64,000 bases of DNA from an uncultured Bacteroidales bacterium (GCA_934691625.1 CAKUTA010000008.1:1-64000); one strand, 5' to 3'; positions 26,601-36,397 are shown, numbered from the stretch's first letter. Program-made: numbers and translations. The notes: generated from the letters alone by a model not told the origin.

Positions 26601-29045
26601 ATGAAAAAGATAACAAGGATATTGTCAATGTTTCTGGCGGCTGCAGCTCTGGTTTCATGCTCTTATGACTCTTCGGAGGTGGAGAGCAGCATCACAGATC
26701 TGGAGCAGAGGATTGCCGACCTGGAGCAGAAGGCCGATGACCTGGAATCACAGCTGAAGTCAGTCTCGGACTTCGCTTCCGCCAGCTTTATCTCCCGCAT
26801 CGGCACAGACGATAAAGGGAACTATGTAATCACTTACAAGTCAGGTGACGGACAGAAGAAGACCGTGACCCTGGCAAAAGCCTCCGACCTAAGCAAGGCC
26901 CCGATAATAGGAGTTGCAGAGGATGAGGGGACAATGTACTGGCGGATGACATCCGACAACGGGGCCACATGGAAATGGATTCTCGACAAGAGCGGGGCGA
27001 AGATGCCTGTAGCCACCTCAACCCCTGAGATCGGCATTGACAAGGACGGATTCTGGACCGTCGGAGGCAAGAGCACAGGAGTGCTTGCCGACGACACCAC
27101 GAACAGTATCTTCAAGTCAGTAGAAACGAATGATAAAGGTCTGGCGGTATTTACTCTGACAGACGGAAGCAGTTTCTCCGTAGCATGGAAGGAAGCTTTG
27201 GGAATCACATTCTCCACTCCGTCATTCCTCGCGGTGGAGGACTACAATTCCGCGGTGACGGTAGGCTATACACTTACCGGAGCATTGGCAAAGGATGCCA
27301 CAGTGGATTATCTCACAGCATATAACGTGAAGGTGAAGGTCTATGAGAACATGAGCTCCATCTCCGTGACCATGGAAAATGGTGCGGAAGAAGGCAACAC
27401 TGTCATCATGGTCAGCGCAGGTGACGAGGTCATCTACAAGCCGCTGTTCTTCACATACGGAAAGACCGTGATAGACTTCGAAAACTATATAAAGGACAAT
27501 GAGCTTATCACCCCTATGGGCGAGCCTGTCATCAATCTCGGAGGGGAAATGACACCTTTCACAATCAGGATCTCGCACAACATAGATGTGGAGACTTCCG
27601 TCGCCGCAGAATGTTCTTCATGGCTCAAGGCTGTAACGACCAAGGCATTGACCACTTCTGAGTTCAATTTCGTGGCAGACTATTTCGAGAGCAAGTCCAA
27701 TACTCCGCGTGAGGGACGCATCATCCTGAAGAACAGTCTCTATGACGTGACCACATCCATTCTGGTGAAGCAGTCACCTGTCGTGAAAGGCGGAGGAGGG
27801 GATGATCCGTCAGAGGAGAAAGGAATCGCCGATGCAGGCTCATTCATGGAATTTGTCCGCAGCGTGAATGCCGGGGCATCCACCTCCCGCTGGGAAAACT
27901 CTGACGGTGAGATATGCCTGCTCGCCGACATTGACCTCACAGGCATAGAGTGGACACCTATCGGAAGTGCCTCCAGCGAGGGCACAGGCGCCCCTACATA
28001 TTCATTCAACAATGCCTTCAAGGGCAAGCTTAACGGAAAGGGGCACAGCATCACAGGCATCAGCTGGACATGCGACATGAACAGGAACAGCGTCTATGGA
28101 CTCTTCGGGGCGGCAGATGGAGCCACGATCAGGAATCTGACCGTAGGTGCAGAAGGAGATGCCATAACATTGACAGGAACTCCTGAAGCCACGCCGTCAG
28201 TCGCAGGAATCGTCGGATATGCAGAGAACGTGACCATCGCAGGCGTGACAAACAATGTCAGCATCATCCTGGAAGGTGAGTGTCCGCAGTCAATGCCTAC
28301 CTGCCTCGCGGGAATCGTCGGAAGCGGCTCCAATGTCACCATCGGGAGCAAGACCAAGGAGGATGCCGTCGTGAACAACGGGGATATCCTCGTCAAGTCC
28401 AAGGTCGCCAACGCACAGGCAGGAGGCACAGGTCTCCAGGTGGCAGGAATCATGGGCTACGTAAAGCAAGGCAATGGAAGCTCGTTCATCAACTGCACGA
28501 ACAAGGGGCACCTTACAGGTCCCAACGGCCGCAGCGGAGGAATCATCGCGACCATCTACGGCAGCGAGAAGGCCGGAAACAAGGTGACTGTCAGCAAGTG
28601 TGTCAATGCAGGCCTTATCGAGGACAACTACCTCGACTATGACGGATACACCAACGCCAAGCGAATCGGAGGCATAATCGGAGGTTCCGAGGCTGCCGAT
28701 GTATCAGTGGAGTCATGCACGAACAGCGGAAACATATTCTCGCAGACAGGATGCCGTGCAGGTGGTTTCGTAGGCCACTTCAAGGGCGGTGTCATCGCAG
28801 GCTGCACGAACTCGGGCATCATTCTCAGCCATATCACGCCGCAGGCTGAAGACCATAGCGGCGGAGACGGCCCAGGCTGGGCTGCCGGCTACTGCAACAT
28901 AAATATCACAGGCTGCACACGCGGAGGAAAGGTCGGCGAATGGGCTGATTTCAAGAACAATCCTGAAGGAGCTCCTGATGCTACCGTCTATAACGCATAC
29001 GGATACCAGAATTCGAAGTATTTCAATGCTGCCGATAACCAATAA
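26601..29045 (+). CDS. Surface lipoprotein with DUF4988, BACON-like and GLUG/beta-helix repeats
   Basis: An 814-residue lipoprotein (lipobox AALVSC). It has a heptad-type coiled coil (ITDLEQRIADLEQKADDLES), then a DUF4988-like module (WRMTSDNGATWKW to DKDGFWTVGG). A BACON-like sandwich follows (about 290-395, FTIRISHNIDVETS and ILVKQSP). The last 400 residues are right-handed beta-helix repeats with the GLUG pattern (FKGKLNGKGHSITGISW, GLFGAADGATIRNLTVG, AGIVGYAENVTIAGV). It has no recognised catalytic residues and probably acts as a binding scaffold for the polymer. It is 6 bp after the phosphodiester glycosidase gene. Confidence 0.8.
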   Translation: MKKITRILSMFLAAAALVSCSYDSSEVESSITDLEQRIADLEQKADDLESQLKSVSDFASASFISRIGTDDKGNYVITYKSGDGQKKTVTLAKASDLSKAPIIGVAEDEGTMYWRMTSDNGATWKWILDKSGAKMPVATSTPEIGIDKDGFWTVGGKSTGVLADDTTNSIFKSVETNDKGLAVFTLTDGSSFSVAWKEALGITFSTPSFLAVEDYNSAVTVGYTLTGALAKDATVDYLTAYNVKVKVYENMSSISVTMENGAEEGNTVIMVSAGDEVIYKPLFFTYGKTVIDFENYIKDNELITPMGEPVINLGGEMTPFTIRISHNIDVETSVAAECSSWLKAVTTKALTTSEFNFVADYFESKSNTPREGRIILKNSLYDVTTSILVKQSPVVKGGGGDDPSEEKGIADAGSFMEFVRSVNAGASTSRWENSDGEICLLADIDLTGIEWTPIGSASSEGTGAPTYSFNNAFKGKLNGKGHSITGISWTCDMNRNSVYGLFGAADGATIRNLTVGAEGDAITLTGTPEATPSVAGIVGYAENVTIAGVTNNVSIILEGECPQSMPTCLAGIVGSGSNVTIGSKTKEDAVVNNGDILVKSKVANAQAGGTGLQVAGIMGYVKQGNGSSFINCTNKGHLTGPNGRSGGIIATIYGSEKAGNKVTVSKCVNAGLIEDNYLDYDGYTNAKRIGGIIGGSEAADVSVESCTNSGNIFSQTGCRAGGFVGHFKGGVIAGCTNSGIILSHITPQAEDHSGGDGPGWAAGYCNINITGCTRGGKVGEWADFKNNPEGAPDATVYNAYGYQNSKYFNAADNQ

Positions 29046-29055
29046 ACCGAATACG

Positions 29056-32000
29056 ATGAAAAGGATAACATATTTATTGCTAACACTCCTCATGGCGGTC
29101 TGCTTCGCAGGGTGCTCATTCGACGACAGCGGGCTGGACAGCAGGCTGGATGCCGTGAAGAACAGGATCGCAGCGCTTCAGTCCAGGATTGACGAGGCGA
29201 ACAGGCAGGTGGAGTCCCTCGGACTGCTCACTTCAGGCAATGTCGTGACATCCATTGACATGAACAGCGACGGGAGCTACGTGCTGACCTATCTGGACAG
29301 CAAGAACGAGAAGAAGACAATGGTCATCGCCGCTATGGACCAGATGATCAATGTCCCTGTCATCGGAGTCCGCAAGGATGATAACGGGCTCTATTACTGG
29401 ACTGTCACGGCAGGAGGAGAGACCAGGGATATCACAGTGGATGGCCAGCCTGTACCGGCTGCGGGAAAGACGCCGGTAATATCGGCAGATGCGCAGGGGT
29501 ACTGGACCGTTGACGGAAACAGGATACTTGACGGGAACGGAAATCCTGTGGAGGCCAATGACGGGAGCTCATCCGTGTTCAGGAGCATTGCCAAGGATGC
29601 CGACGGCAACCTTTCCGTGACACTCGGAAACGGAAGCACATTGACAATTCCCGTACAGGATGCATTGAACCTCAGCCTTTCCACATCATTGAACCTGACG
29701 GTCTCAAATCTCGGCCAGACAGTGAAGATAGGCTATGATGTCACAGGGAGCAAGGCTGACGAGGCCATAGTGGCGATTGCGGAAGCCAAATCCGTGACTG
29801 CCGTACTTGACAAGACCGCCAAGGAGGTATCGGTATCGTTCGGAAGCGACTTTGAGTCGGGACATATCATCATGATGGCGACAGACCTTGGCAATGTCAC
29901 AGTGCTGCGTCCGGTATTCTTCGACAAGGCAAGGGAGACCAGGATCTCCATCAGCACTGCCGACGAGCTCGTGAAGTTCGCCAAGGGCGTCAATGCCCAG
30001 GACGGCACAGAGAACATGGAAGTCTATCTGGACAAGGACATTGACATGTCCGGAGTGAAGGAGTGGACTCCTGTCGGAAATGGAACATTCTCTGGAACAG
30101 CTGTCAGCGGAGCTGCCTTCAAGGGCACATTCTATGGCCAGAACCATACCATATCAGGCTTGAAGATGACTGTGGCTGCAGATGCTCCGGCAGGAACCGC
30201 ATGCGGTCTGTTCGGTGTTCTTTCAGGTGCGACAGTCAAGGACGTGAACATCGGTGAAGGCTCATCCCTCACATCTTCTTCCGCCAAGCTTACATGTGGC
30301 GGAGCCATAGCCGGCGCTGTGGTCAACTCCACCATTGACCATTGCTCTTCTTTCGCATCTTTCGATATCTCCGGCGGCGCGGAAAATGTCAGCCAGAGAT
30401 TCGGCGGCGTGGCAGGTTCCGTATTCTCTAACGGCGAGGTCATCGCACAGGTGATCAACAGCTCGAACTTCGGAACATTCAAGTCAGTGAACACCACCAA
30501 CTCGAAAAACGGAGGGACCGCATTCTCCATCGGAGGCGTTGTAGGATACGCAGAATCAGCATCTTCCGCACTCAGAGCTCTCGTGAAGTCATGTGACAAC
30601 TACGGGGATATGAATGTCCAGGCTTCACGTAACGCCGGAGTCGTGGCGACACTGAACAAGAATGCAACCGTCGAGGGCTGCAAGAACTACGCGAACATCA
30701 CGAACACAGACACCAAGGCTTCCAACACACGTGTGGCCGGTATCGTATCGGCGCTGAATGCCCAGACTTCCGCGCTCAACTGCGTGAACAAGGGCGATAT
30801 CGTCTTCGCGGTGGCAGGAAACACCACCAAGGGATATGCCGGAGGTATCGTAGGACAGACCAATGACAATTCATGCGTTGTCGAAGGCAACGAGAACTAT
30901 GGTTCAGTGCTTTCCGATATCTTCAACGCGACCGACGCGACGAAGAAGTTCATCTCCATCATTGTGGCCAACACAAACAACAAGGCCTGCATCGTCAGGA
31001 ACAACAAGGTCGGAGGCAAGATAGGCCCTTATTCCGATGAAAGCAAGGCGATTACAATCACGGCAGACAACTTCGGCTCCTATATATTCTTCACGCCTAA
31101 GACCCAGCCGTCCATCACGACGGGCAATGAGTTCGCAGGCGAGATCCTGACCAAGGGCATCGCATCGGCACAGGATTTCGTGGAGTTTGCCGCCGCTGTC
31201 AATGCAGGAGAGTCCCTGGAGAAATGGCAGGACGAGGCAGGCGGAATCAATCTGCTCAATGACATCGACATGTCTTCCGTGAAGGAATGGACACCTATCG
31301 GCAATGCGACATTCGTCAATGCCGGCAACAAGCTGACCGTAACAGGGCCGATGTTCAATGGCAAGTTCAACGGCCAGGGCTACAAGATACGTAACTTCAA
31401 GATGCACAGCACAGTATCTGCAACTGGAGGAACATTCGGGCTGTTCGGTGTCATCGGACCTGGTGCTGTAGTGGAGAACTTCATCATCGAATCCAGCTGC
31501 TCGCTTCTCGTGGAAGCCCCTGGCAAGAGCTCTTCTCATGGAGTAATCGCCGGACTTGTATATGACGGCACTGTACGTGATGTGCATAGCTATGCACCTA
31601 TGACATTCAGAAGCAAGACAGGGGCGAATAATGCAGCCCAGTTCATGGCTCTCATCGGCTACGCTTTCACGGAAAACCAGGAGATCATCATTGACAGCGT
31701 GGATAATTTCGGCGAGATCGTTGCCGAAAATCTTGACGGGAACAACCAGAGCGGAGCCGCTGCATTCCACATTGCAGGAATTCTTGGATTCGGCACAGCT
31801 ACTGCTGGCACTCAGCATTTCGTGACAGTGTCAGACTGCTCCAACGAGGGGAACATGACCTCCGCGACATGCCGTACTTCAGGCATCTGTGCGGCTGCAA
31901 ACCGCAGGACCAAGCTTGTGAACTGCATCAATAAGGGTAACCAGCTGAACAGCTGCCCAGGACCGGACAAGGGACGTATCGGCAACATTGCATGCAACGT

Positions 32001-33219
32001 GGCGAATGTATCGTCTCTTACCGGATGCATAAACTATGGTGATATCATCTCCACTACCAGCGCCAGAACGGCAGGCGTTGCCAATCTCGCGAACGACTGC
32101 GAGTTCAGCCGCTGCGCGAACTATGGTAATGTGCAGACAGACAACAAATACCGCGGCCTCTTCTGGGCTTACAACAGTGGTGCAGCCTCATGGAGCAGCT
32201 GCATTGCCGGAGGAACTGTCGGGACATATAATGACGGCAAGGGCGTTCAGGATGAATACACGGATGCTGCCAAGGAGAATTATCTCGGCCAGCAGGGTGC
32301 AACGAAGGCAACATTGAACGACATCACCTACCTCATCGGCACGAAGGAGCCGGAGCAGCCTTCCGAGTCAAACGCGAAGCTGAAGATTCTCTTCATCGGA
32401 AACAGTTTCACGAAGGATGCCGTGGAGCATCTGCCCGGGCTTCTCGCCGCTGCAGGAATCAAGGATATCAAACTGTATCACATGTATTATGGCGGACGCC
32501 GTGTATTCGAGTACAATAACGGCTACAGCACATCTGTGGACTATCATTGCTACAGATGCGAAAACGGTGCGACCACATGGACAGATGTCACAGGGCATAG
32601 CCTGCATGAGGTGGTATCCAGCGACAAGTGGGACATCGTCACCATCCAGGAGCACACCGGACGAGCTGTGGCATGGGACTGGACAGAAAGCCAGAAGACT
32701 GCCTTCCAGGGGCTTGTAGATAAGGTGAAGGCAGACTGCCCGGAGAAGACGCCGGACTTCTACTTCATCATGTCGCAGGCATACCATGACATGAACAAGA
32801 TTGCTACAGCCGACCGCGGGCAGATAAATTTCAGCACAACAGAGGAGATGTACAATGTCATCGTCTCCATGACGAAGAAACTCATGACGGACATCCCGTT
32901 CAAGGATGTCATCGCCACCGGAACCTGCCTGCAGAACCTGAGGACATCTTCACTGAACAACGACATGGCTCTCACACGTGACGGCTACCACATGGACTAC
33001 GGCATCAGCCGCTACGCCGCAGCCTGCATGATGTTCGAGAAGCTCATCTCGCCATCCTTTGAAAATGTGAAGCTCGACGGGAACGCCTACAGGTACAGCA
33101 ACGCCAGCACGACTTCAGGAAGCTATTCCACTCCTGTGACTGATGCAAACGCTCCGGTAGCGCTCCAGGCTGCACGTTATGCGCTCGAGACACCTTATCA
33201 AGTAACACCAATGAACTAA
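29056..33219 (+). CDS. Large surface lipoprotein: DUF4988, two beta-helix blocks and a C-terminal SGNH/DUF4886 domain
   Basis: A 1387-residue lipoprotein (lipobox CFAGC). The coiled coil and DUF4988-like module match those of the two preceding genes. Two GLUG-type beta-helix blocks follow, each opening with SAQDFVEFAAAVNAG or TADELVKFAKGVNAQ and DIDMS[GS]VKEWTP, so they look duplicated. The C-terminal 290 residues (from KLKILFIGNSFTKDAVEHLP) are a DUF4886/SGNH-type hydrolase: Ser1117 in GNSF, and Asp1309 and His1312 in DGYHMD. It may act as a surface esterase on acetylated glycans. The start at 29056 is chosen for its signal peptide. Its stop overlaps the next gene's ATG (TAATG). Confidence 0.83.
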   Translation: MKRITYLLLTLLMAVCFAGCSFDDSGLDSRLDAVKNRIAALQSRIDEANRQVESLGLLTSGNVVTSIDMNSDGSYVLTYLDSKNEKKTMVIAAMDQMINVPVIGVRKDDNGLYYWTVTAGGETRDITVDGQPVPAAGKTPVISADAQGYWTVDGNRILDGNGNPVEANDGSSSVFRSIAKDADGNLSVTLGNGSTLTIPVQDALNLSLSTSLNLTVSNLGQTVKIGYDVTGSKADEAIVAIAEAKSVTAVLDKTAKEVSVSFGSDFESGHIIMMATDLGNVTVLRPVFFDKARETRISISTADELVKFAKGVNAQDGTENMEVYLDKDIDMSGVKEWTPVGNGTFSGTAVSGAAFKGTFYGQNHTISGLKMTVAADAPAGTACGLFGVLSGATVKDVNIGEGSSLTSSSAKLTCGGAIAGAVVNSTIDHCSSFASFDISGGAENVSQRFGGVAGSVFSNGEVIAQVINSSNFGTFKSVNTTNSKNGGTAFSIGGVVGYAESASSALRALVKSCDNYGDMNVQASRNAGVVATLNKNATVEGCKNYANITNTDTKASNTRVAGIVSALNAQTSALNCVNKGDIVFAVAGNTTKGYAGGIVGQTNDNSCVVEGNENYGSVLSDIFNATDATKKFISIIVANTNNKACIVRNNKVGGKIGPYSDESKAITITADNFGSYIFFTPKTQPSITTGNEFAGEILTKGIASAQDFVEFAAAVNAGESLEKWQDEAGGINLLNDIDMSSVKEWTPIGNATFVNAGNKLTVTGPMFNGKFNGQGYKIRNFKMHSTVSATGGTFGLFGVIGPGAVVENFIIESSCSLLVEAPGKSSSHGVIAGLVYDGTVRDVHSYAPMTFRSKTGANNAAQFMALIGYAFTENQEIIIDSVDNFGEIVAENLDGNNQSGAAAFHIAGILGFGTATAGTQHFVTVSDCSNEGNMTSATCRTSGICAAANRRTKLVNCINKGNQLNSCPGPDKGRIGNIACNVANVSSLTGCINYGDIISTTSARTAGVANLANDCEFSRCANYGNVQTDNKYRGLFWAYNSGAASWSSCIAGGTVGTYNDGKGVQDEYTDAAKENYLGQQGATKATLNDITYLIGTKEPEQPSESNAKLKILFIGNSFTKDAVEHLPGLLAAAGIKDIKLYHMYYGGRRVFEYNNGYSTSVDYHCYRCENGATTWTDVTGHSLHEVVSSDKWDIVTIQEHTGRAVAWDWTESQKTAFQGLVDKVKADCPEKTPDFYFIMSQAYHDMNKIATADRGQINFSTTEEMYNVIVSMTKKLMTDIPFKDVIATGTCLQNLRTSSLNNDMALTRDGYHMDYGISRYAAACMMFEKLISPSFENVKLDGNAYRYSNASTTSGSYSTPVTDANAPVALQAARYALETPYQVTPMN

Positions 33220-34175
33220 TGCTCATGAAAAGGAAATCATTGAGATTGATTATCATGGTCTTCGTCCTGCTGCTGGCTGTACCGGCAGCAGGGCGTGACC
33301 TGAAAATCCTCTACTGGAATATCCAGAACGGGATGTGGTCCGACCAGGGAAACAATTATGACAATTTCGTGGAGTTCGTGAAATCCAAGGATCCGGATAT
33401 CTGCGTATGGTGCGAGGCTGAGTCCCGCTACCGTACAGGCACCAGCGATAAGATAACCAGCTACGACGAGTTCTACCTTCCATGGAACTGGGACATTCTG
33501 GCAAGGCGCTACGGGCACAGCTATGTGCTGGTCTGTGGCAAGAGGGATACATTTCCTCAGGTCATAACATCGCGCTATCCGATACGTATCGTGAAGAGGG
33601 TGAACGGCAACGGAGACGATATAGTGGTGGTGCATGGTGCCGGGTGGGCACAGATAGAGGTGGGCGGAAAGGAGCTGAACATCGTCACACTTCATACCTG
33701 GCCACAGCGCTATGCATATCTGGCGAAAGATCAGGCAGAGAGCTCGAATCTGCAGGAGGGAGATGTCTTCAGGGCATCCGAGATGGAGTATATATGCAGT
33801 CAGACCATAGGAAGTGTGCCGAAGGCTGCTGACCAATACTGGATGATGCTGGGCGACTTCAATGCCAAGTCACGTGTGGATAATCATGTCTATGGCATGG
33901 CAGAGGATGACAAGGGATTCCTGGTGCATGACTATGTGAGGGAGCATACCCCATACATAGATGTGATTGACAGGATGCACCCCGGAGACTTCCAGAAGAG
34001 CACTCTCTCCGGAAAACGCATAGACTTCATCTACATGACTGAGCCGCTTTTCCGAAAAGTCCGCTCTGCAGAAATAATACATGACGGCTTCGCTGAATCA
34101 TCACGCGACCCGCTGCTGCACAGCTTCTGCAACCCGTCCGACCACTACCCTATCGTTGTGGATATGACATTTTAA
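33219..34175 (+). CDS. Secreted endonuclease/exonuclease/phosphatase (EEP) family protein
   Basis: A 318-residue protein with a signal peptide (IIMVFVLLLAVPAAGRD). EEP motifs: LYWNIQNGMW, ICVWCEAESRY (Glu for Mg binding), YWMMLGDFNAKSR and SDHYPIVVDM, in the canonical order of Mg-dependent phosphodiesterases. The family includes nucleases and sphingomyelinase- or inositol-phosphate-type enzymes. Its place as the last gene of the PUL, translationally coupled to the previous one (TAATG), argues for cleavage of phosphodiesters in the polymer or of its released fragments rather than DNA repair. The ATG at 33225 is an alternative start. Confidence 0.85.
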   Translation: MLMKRKSLRLIIMVFVLLLAVPAAGRDLKILYWNIQNGMWSDQGNNYDNFVEFVKSKDPDICVWCEAESRYRTGTSDKITSYDEFYLPWNWDILARRYGHSYVLVCGKRDTFPQVITSRYPIRIVKRVNGNGDDIVVVHGAGWAQIEVGGKELNIVTLHTWPQRYAYLAKDQAESSNLQEGDVFRASEMEYICSQTIGSVPKAADQYWMMLGDFNAKSRVDNHVYGMAEDDKGFLVHDYVREHTPYIDVIDRMHPGDFQKSTLSGKRIDFIYMTEPLFRKVRSAEIIHDGFAESSRDPLLHSFCNPSDHYPIVVDMTF

Positions 34176-34247
34176 GAAAAATTTTTAGAAACTGTTTTGA
34201 ACTTCTGAAAGCAAATCACAACTGGCTATACACCCTTTTTGTGTCAT

Positions 34248-34264
34248 GCCGTATGCAATACGGC
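34248..34264 (+). terminator. Short hairpin after the PUL operon
   Basis: GCCGTAT and ATACGGC pair over 7 bp with a 3-nt loop in the gap between the EEP gene and the acyltransferase pair. The lack of a U-run makes a terminator role weak. Confidence 0.3.
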
Positions 34265-34286
34265 GCAAGATATCTATAGTTTGAAG

Positions 34287-34316
34287 TTTGCAGATTAGTA
34301 AAATTAACTATTTTTG
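34287..34316 (+). promoter_or_regulatory. Promoter for the lipid acyltransferase pair
   Basis: TTTG (34287-34290), 18 nt, then TATTTTTG (34309-34316), an exact TAnnTTTG. The leader to the ATG at 34336 is about 13-15 nt. Confidence 0.6.
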
Positions 34317-34335
34317 TGAATAAAAAAACGAACTG

Positions 34336-35190
34336 ATGCAGAGGTGTTGTTCAGAATTAGCTATTGATATTGGCAAGATTATCAAAGAAAGAACTGGGAA
34401 AGATATACCTCGATTCTTGGTCCGGTGGATAGAAAGGTTTATCCATCAGGATTATATAAATAGTTTTCTGACACAGGGGTACGAAGGAACGGAATTCTGC
34501 CAGAAATGCCTTGAGTATCTTGATGTCAAGATTGATGTCACGGGGATTGAAAATATAGATGCCCTAATAGATAAAAATGAGAATCCTGCACGCAGAGTTA
34601 AACTGACATTCGCATCTAACCATCCGCTCGGAGGTGTTGACAGTATCGCATTGCTTGGGGTCATCAGCGAGAAAACAGGAAAACCTGTCAGGCTGCTTGT
34701 GAATGATTTCTTAATGAATATCAAGCCTATTGCGGCCTTGTCCGTGCCGGTCAATAAAATGGGCGGACAGAGCCGTGAACTTCCGGCTAAAGTCAGGACA
34801 ATCTATGAAAGTGATGACGATATTCTGATTTTCCCGGCAGGTAAATGCTCGCGAAAGATTAACGGGCAGATTCAGGACTCCGCTTGGAGCAAGTCTTTCG
34901 TCAGTCAAAGCATCGCTACCGGAAGATGGATTGTTCCAGTAAGGTTCTTCGGTGAAAACTCGAAAAGATTCTATCGGATGGAATCTATACGTGAGCGGCT
35001 TGGCATCAAATTGAACATCGGGATGATGCTTCTTCCGGATGAGCTGTACCGTGCAAGACATAAACGCTTCAGGATTGTGTTCGGCAAGCCCTTCTCACCA
35101 GCTGATAGTGATAAGACGCTTTCTCCGCTTCAATGGGCTGAGAGGATAAGGAACGAAGTTTATCATCTGGATCAGGACAACAATCAATGA
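34336..35190 (+). CDS. glsA: PlsC-like lysophospholipid/lipoamino-acid O-acyltransferase (GlsA-like)
   Basis: A 284-residue acyltransferase. The catalytic region is ASNHPLGGVDS (His96, Asp102), with the later FPAGKCSRK motif expected of glycerophosphate-type acyltransferases. It lies 18 bp before an OlsB-like N-acyltransferase, the pair known from Bacteroides thetaiotaomicron to make glycine lipids (GlsB N-acylates glycine, GlsA adds the second acyl chain). It probably works at the inner face of the membrane. The gene symbol is by analogy with that pair; ornithine- or other amino-acid lipids cannot be excluded. Confidence 0.72.
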   Translation: MQRCCSELAIDIGKIIKERTGKDIPRFLVRWIERFIHQDYINSFLTQGYEGTEFCQKCLEYLDVKIDVTGIENIDALIDKNENPARRVKLTFASNHPLGGVDSIALLGVISEKTGKPVRLLVNDFLMNIKPIAALSVPVNKMGGQSRELPAKVRTIYESDDDILIFPAGKCSRKINGQIQDSAWSKSFVSQSIATGRWIVPVRFFGENSKRFYRMESIRERLGIKLNIGMMLLPDELYRARHKRFRIVFGKPFSPADSDKTLSPLQWAERIRNEVYHLDQDNNQ

Positions 35191-35208
35191 ATAGAAAAAC
35201 TAAAGAAA

Positions 35209-36291
35209 ATGGAACGGATAATTGACCCTGTTGATATCAGACTGATAAAAGAGGAATTGACTTCCCGCAAAAAGCTTGGAAATACGAACAAAGGCGGCAA
35301 CGAGCTTTATGTCGTGACGTGGCAGGATTCGCCAAACATTGTAAAGGAGATTGGACGCTTGAGGGAAACCGCATATAGGATGGCAGGAGCCAGTTCCGGC
35401 TTATCAATGGATCTGGACAGGTTCGACATGATGGACAATCCCTACAAGCAGCTGATAGTTTGGGATCCGGATGCGGAGGCTATCATAGGAGGCTACCGAT
35501 ACATTCTCGGACCAGACATCCGGCTCAAGGAGGATGGGCAGCCCGACATAACATCGTCCCACCTTTACCGTTATAGCGACAAGTTCATAAAAGAGTATCT
35601 GCCGCACGTGATGGAGCTAGGCAGGTCTTTTGTGGCTCCTGAATACCAAAGTTCAAAATCAGGGGCAAAATCAATCTTCACGATGGATAACCTCTGGGAC
35701 GGCATAACGTCAGTGATTCTTGAGCACTCTGGAATAATCTGGTTCCTAGGGAAAATGACGATCTACCCTTCCTATAATACGACAGCCAGAAACCTTATAA
35801 TCCGATTCCTGGAAAAACACTTCAGCGATCCGCAATGCCTTGTCACACCGTACAATGCCATCAAGGTATCTGAAAATCCATCGCTTATGGACCTGATTCT
35901 ATGCGAGGATGATCTAAGGAAAGACTACAGGCTCCTAAAGAATGCGGTCAGAAGGCTTGGAACGCATATTCCTCCACTTGTCAATTCCTACATAAACACA
36001 TCTTCGTCAATGAAGATGCTCGGCTCGGCAATCAATGATGAACTTGGCGAGGCTATCGAAACAGGGATAATGATCTGTTTCAATGAAATCTACGAGGAGA
36101 AGAAATCCAGGCATATAGATGCGTTTATAAACAATCGTTTGGAAGCTCTCAGGGAGAGATTCCCATCGCTGTCCCGGAACACGGAAGACAAGCTGAGGAG
36201 CAGACTGGAGAAAACAAGAGAGAAAGCCTTCCGGAAATATATGAAACGCAAGAGCATTGCTGGGCAATCCCCTGACATAGAGTTCCGCTAG
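35209..36291 (+). CDS. glsB: GNAT-fold acyl-ACP N-acyltransferase (OlsB/GlsB-like)
   Basis: A 360-residue protein. The N-terminal 200 residues have the OlsB/hemolysin-like GNAT pattern: IGRLRETAYRMAGASSGLSM, DRFDMMDNPYKQLIVWDP, IIGGYRYILG and VMELGRSFVAPEYQ. The extended C-terminal part (from about 230, with KSRHIDAFINNR and a basic tail) occurs in Bacteroidetes versions. It should transfer a 3-hydroxyacyl chain to the amino group of an amino acid, probably glycine, as the first step of glycine-lipid synthesis. It is co-transcribed with the upstream acyltransferase. Confidence 0.75.
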   Translation: MERIIDPVDIRLIKEELTSRKKLGNTNKGGNELYVVTWQDSPNIVKEIGRLRETAYRMAGASSGLSMDLDRFDMMDNPYKQLIVWDPDAEAIIGGYRYILGPDIRLKEDGQPDITSSHLYRYSDKFIKEYLPHVMELGRSFVAPEYQSSKSGAKSIFTMDNLWDGITSVILEHSGIIWFLGKMTIYPSYNTTARNLIIRFLEKHFSDPQCLVTPYNAIKVSENPSLMDLILCEDDLRKDYRLLKNAVRRLGTHIPPLVNSYINTSSSMKMLGSAINDELGEAIETGIMICFNEIYEEKKSRHIDAFINNRLEALRERFPSLSRNTEDKLRSRLEKTREKAFRKYMKRKSIAGQSPDIEFR

Positions 36292-36371
36292 ATTGTCGGC
36301 ACTTTTCCACAAAAACCCAGAATGGGACAGGCAGCCATCGTCTACGCCCTCTTCGCATGCTGCTTACTGAG

Positions 36372-36397
36372 AAGTGGCGTCAGAGTGACTGCCACTT
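36372..36397. terminator. Hairpin between convergent genes
   Basis: AAGTGGC (36372-36378) and GCCACTT (36391-36397) pair over 7 bp, and the stem continues as GTCA/TGAC around a GAG loop with one bulged T. It sits between the convergent GlsB-like and ATPase genes, as a bidirectional terminator would, with a short T/A-rich flank. Confidence 0.5.
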
